Assembly: GCF_014649915.1 (NCBI RefSeq)
Contig: NZ_BMTY01000004.1
Location: 185,624-249,623, forward strand
Reading direction: 5' to 3'
DNA: 64,000 nt
From: Streptomyces toxytricini
GTDB taxonomy: Bacteria > Actinomycetota > Actinomycetes > Streptomycetales > Streptomycetaceae
The stretch's first letter is position 1. Each line of letters begins with the position of its first letter. The position numbers and the translations under genes were made by a program. Shown here one piece after another: positions 61,648 to 64,000 of this stretch. The notes under the pieces are model-generated. The model searched no databases. It worked only from the letters and a program-made list of their open reading frames with translations, and was not told the origin of the DNA.

Positions 61648-61687
61648 GATCCGCCGTACGGGTGCTGCCGCGCCCGTGCGGCGGATC
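61648..61687 (+). terminator. Hairpin between mreB and mreC
   Basis: 15-bp stem with one mismatch (GATCCGCCGTACGGG with CCCGTGCGGCGGATC, loop of ten), followed by GTTGATATAC, an A/T-rich stretch. A terminator or attenuator with a possible mreC promoter after it. Confidence 0.6.
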
Positions 61688-61787
61688 GTTGATATACAGG
61701 CAACAGCCCGGTGCGCCCCCGAGCGCCGGGCGCGACCGGAGCGGCTCAGCCGCACGGGCAACTACGAGGAAGGCACGGCCGCCGCAC

Positions 61788-62738
61788 GTGAGGGACACAC
61801 GAGAAAGCCGGCTGCTCCTGGTGCTCCTGATCGCCATCGCGTTCGCATTGATCACGGTGGACATCAGGGCAGGCGAGGAGTCTCCGGTCGACGGCGCCCG
61901 GCAGGCCGCCGCGGCGGTCTTCGGACCGGTCGAGGAAGGCGTCGCCTCGGCCGTCGACCCCGTCGCCAACGCCATAGGCGCCGTACGGGACTCCGGCGAA
62001 CGGCACAGCCGCATCGCCGTCCTCGAACGCGAGAACGCCGCCCTGAAGGCCAAGCTGGGCAGCGAGGACCTCACCCGCAGCCGCATCCGCGAACTCGACG
62101 AGATGCTCAAGCGGGCCGGCTCCGGCCAGTACGGCATCAAGGGCGCCGAGGTCATCGCCATAGGAGCGGCCCAGGGCTTCTCCTGGACCGTCACCATCGA
62201 CGCCGGCAGCAACGACGGCATCGAACGCGACATGACCGTCCTCAACGGCGACGGCCTCGTCGGCCGCGTCGCCACCGTCGGCCCCGACACCGCCACCGTC
62301 GTCCTCGCCAACGACCCCGACTTCACCGTCGGCACCCGCCTGGAGAAGACCGGCGAACTCGGCTTCGCCACCGGCCAGGGCGACCGCGCCCTGTCCGTCC
62401 AGATGCTCAACGGCAAGGCCAAGGTCGCCCCCGGGGACCGGCTCGTCACCTTCGGGTCCCGCGGCAACAAGCCCTTCGTCCCCGGCGTCCCCATCGGAGA
62501 GGTCGTCAAGGTCGACCCCGCCCGCGGCGACCTCACCCGCACCGTCTGGGTCCGCCCCTTCGTCGGCTTCTCCCGCCTCGACATCGTCGGCGTCGTCGTC
62601 GTACCCCCGCGCGAGGACCCGCGCGACACCGTCCTGCCCCCCAAGCCCGCGGTCCAGCCCACCCCGACGGTCACGGTCACGGTCACCCCGTCCCCGTCCG
62701 CGTCCGCCGGTGCCCCCGCCAAGCCGGCCGACGAGTAG
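61788..62738 (+). CDS. mreC: Rod shape-determining protein MreC
   Basis: 316 aa. One membrane helix near the N-terminus (LLLVLLIAIAFALITVDI), a coiled coil (RHSRIAVLERENAALKAKLG, about 82-110), then the two beta-barrel domains (VIAIGAAQGFSWTVTIDAGSNDGIERDMTV...GLVGRV). The C-terminal tail is a Pro/Thr/Val repeat (PTPTVTVTVTPSPSASAGAP). It links MreB to the periplasmic wall synthases. It begins at GTG 61788 and is followed 12 bp later by mreD. The mapping of its start is uncertain because the ribosome site GAGGAAGG is 14 bases away. Confidence 0.93.
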   Translation: MRDTRESRLLLVLLIAIAFALITVDIRAGEESPVDGARQAAAAVFGPVEEGVASAVDPVANAIGAVRDSGERHSRIAVLERENAALKAKLGSEDLTRSRIRELDEMLKRAGSGQYGIKGAEVIAIGAAQGFSWTVTIDAGSNDGIERDMTVLNGDGLVGRVATVGPDTATVVLANDPDFTVGTRLEKTGELGFATGQGDRALSVQMLNGKAKVAPGDRLVTFGSRGNKPFVPGVPIGEVVKVDPARGDLTRTVWVRPFVGFSRLDIVGVVVVPPREDPRDTVLPPKPAVQPTPTVTVTVTPSPSASAGAPAKPADE

Positions 62739-62750
62739 GAGCTGCCCCCC

Positions 62751-63455
62751 ATGCGCTTCAACCGGATCCTGCTCTCCGCCACGCTCGTCGTGGTCGCCCT
62801 CGTCATCCAGGTCAGCGTCCTCGGACGGCTGCAACTGCCCGGGGCCGTGCCCGACCTCGTCCTGCTGACCGTCGTCGCCCTCGCCCTCGTCTACGGGCAC
62901 ACCAGCGGCGCCCTCATCGGCTTCGCCGCCGGACTCGTCGCCGACCTCGCCCCGCCCGCCGACCACGCCGCCGGGCGCTACGCGCTCGTCCTGTGCGTCA
63001 TCGGCTACGCCGCCGGCCTCGTCCGGCCCGACTCCGGACGGTTCCGCTCCGCCTGGGGCCCCCTCCTCACCGTCGTCGCCGCGGCCATCACCTCCACCCT
63101 GATGTACGCGGGCGTCGGCGCCCTCGTCGGCGACACCGCCGCCCGCCACGTCGGCCTGACGGGGCTGCTGCTCACCGCCACCGTCTACGACCTGCTCCTC
63201 GCGCCGTTCACCGTGCCGTTCATCATGGCCCTCGCCCGGCGCGCCGAGAACGACCCGCTGGCCGTCGAGGCCAACGCCGGCCAGGCCAAGACGGCCGACG
63301 TCTCCTCCGGCTGGGTCGCCGGCGGCACCGGCCTGCGCATCGGCAGCCAGCGCGGCGGGCTCCGGCTGATCACCGCGCGCAACCGGGCCAACCGGGCCGG
63401 CCGGATAAGGGGGGTCAAGGGCGTCAAGAGCGTGAAGAGCGTCAAGAAGCTGTGA
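62751..63455 (+). CDS. mreD: Rod shape-determining protein MreD
   Basis: 234 aa with about five or six membrane helices (ATLVVVALVIQVSVLG; PDLVLLTVVALALVYGH; GFAAGLVADLAPP; LVLCVIGYAAGLV; LLTVVAAAITSTLMY). It has a polar C-terminal tail of about 70 residues ending in VKGVKSVKSVKKL, a tandem lysine repeat. MreD partners MreC and PBP2 in lateral wall synthesis. GGGCAGG and the start of the PBP gene follow in 14 bp. Confidence 0.92.
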   Translation: MRFNRILLSATLVVVALVIQVSVLGRLQLPGAVPDLVLLTVVALALVYGHTSGALIGFAAGLVADLAPPADHAAGRYALVLCVIGYAAGLVRPDSGRFRSAWGPLLTVVAAAITSTLMYAGVGALVGDTAARHVGLTGLLLTATVYDLLLAPFTVPFIMALARRAENDPLAVEANAGQAKTADVSSGWVAGGTGLRIGSQRGGLRLITARNRANRAGRIRGVKGVKSVKSVKKL

Positions 63456-63468
63456 GGGGGCAGGGCCC

Positions 63469-64000
63469 GTGACCAACACCCCCGAGACCGGCCGCACCTC
63501 CCGCGTGCAGATCCGGCTCGTCATCGTCCAGGTGCTCATCTGCTCCATGCTGGCCACCCTCGGCGGGCGCCTGTGGTACATCCAGATCCGCAACGGCGAC
63601 GAGTACTCCTACGAAGCCCGGCACAACCACGTCCAGCGGGTCGTCCAGCCCGCCGTGCGCGGCCCCATCCTCGACGCCCGCGGCGTGGCCCTCGCCGACA
63701 ACGAGACCCGCCTCGTGGTCTCCGCGAGCCGCACCGCGCTGATGAAGATGAAGGACAAGGGCAAGGGCGTCCTCACCCGGCTCGCCGACGTGCTCGACAT
63801 GACGCCGAAGGAGGTCATGGAGAAGGTCCGCATCTGCGACTCCGAGACCCCCGCCCCCTGCTGGAACGGCTCCCCCTACCAGCCGATCCCGGTCACCTCC
63901 GAGGCCACCACCCAGCAGGCCCTCCAGATCCGCGAGCGCCCCGAGGAGTTCCCCGGCATCACCGCCGAGCCCACCGCAGTACGCCGCTACCCCGCGCCCG
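63469..64000 (+). CDS. Penicillin-binding protein 2, N-terminal part
   Basis: Truncated by the right edge; about 177 codons visible. A short cytoplasmic start, one signal-anchor helix (IRLVIVQVLICSMLATLGGRLWYIQI) and the first half of the class B PBP dimerisation domain (RHNHVQRVVQPAVRGPILDARGVALADN) are visible. The transpeptidase domain with SxxK, SxN and KTG would lie beyond the edge. It works with MreBCD and a RodA-type synthase in elongation. GTG 63469 is preceded by AGGGGGCAGGG. Streptomycete relatives are named MrdA or PBP2 in this position. Confidence 0.9.
   Translation, partial: MTNTPETGRTSRVQIRLVIVQVLICSMLATLGGRLWYIQIRNGDEYSYEARHNHVQRVVQPAVRGPILDARGVALADNETRLVVSASRTALMKMKDKGKGVLTRLADVLDMTPKEVMEKVRICDSETPAPCWNGSPYQPIPVTSEATTQQALQIRERPEEFPGITAEPTAVRRYPAP

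Noticed and set aside
57524..62806. Very long open frame on the minus strand opposite folC, ndk and mreBC
   Set aside because: It runs antisense to well-recognised genes, has low-complexity Arg/Asp/Gly-rich translation and exists because GC-rich codons leave few stops on the opposite strand.

Overview
The window is a 64 kb piece of a very GC-rich actinobacterial chromosome, almost certainly Streptomyces or a close relative. Third codon positions are nearly all G or C, and GTG starts are common. The right third keeps the order tig, clpP1, clpP2, clpX, valS, folC, ndk, mreB, mreC, mreD, PBP2, which is the streptomycete core order as I recall it from S. coelicolor. There is no prophage, insertion sequence, integrase or CRISPR array. 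The two tRNA genes show no scar of integration.

Layout. 1-2.2 kb: glnX and glnH, the membrane partner and solute-binding sensor known from the mycobacterial GlnX-GlnH-PknG nutrient-sensing set; the left edge cuts glnH. 2.4-6.0 kb: a sugar operon read leftwards (ROK regulator, family 4 6-phospho-glycosidase, GlcNAc-type kinase). 6.1-12 kb: MscS channel, HNH nuclease, alpha/beta hydrolase and a large secreted family 84 glycosidase. 12.3-14.6 kb: 4-alpha-glucanotransferase and a small membrane protein. 14.8-19.7 kb: a MarR/MFS pair sharing a perfect palindrome, then two EamA exporters and a LysR regulator. 19.8-33.2 kb: two paralogous PepN aminopeptidases flanking asd, a secreted subtilase and a CGNR/VOC/flavin-fold cluster. 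33.3-40.3 kb: a DsbA-like nitroreductase, Fe-type SOD with a nickel (Nur) box, three AAT-family amino acid permeases and BioY. 40.5-47.6 kb: RpiB, Nei, an Eis-like acetyltransferase, a SpoIIE phosphatase, a 68-bp minisatellite of seven copies, a PLP decarboxylase coupled to an HD protein, and a tiny membrane protein. 47.6-64 kb: tRNA-Gly, tRNA-Pro, the Clp proteolysis block, valS, an orphan histidine kinase, folC, ndk and the mre/PBP2 wall-elongation cluster, cut at the right edge.

How the genes work together. The Clp block provides folding at the ribosome (trigger factor) and regulated proteolysis (ClpP1P2 with ClpX). It carries a textbook ClgR-type site. mreBCD and PBP2 drive lateral and spore wall synthesis. 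PepN paralogues, the subtilase and the amino acid permeases form a peptide and amino acid scavenging theme. The left-hand glycosidases and kinase form an amino-sugar or beta-glucoside scavenging theme.

No obviously new multi-gene system stands out. The strongest unexplained signals are the 68-bp minisatellite at 44882-45357, a pair of near-identical 17-bp palindromes 22 bp apart in front of a permease, an apparent promoter buried in the 3' end of an exporter gene, and a set of leaderless genes with a TANNNT box 6-7 nt before the start codon. All positions come from reading the sequence by eye; function calls are by family motif and are not backed by database searches.
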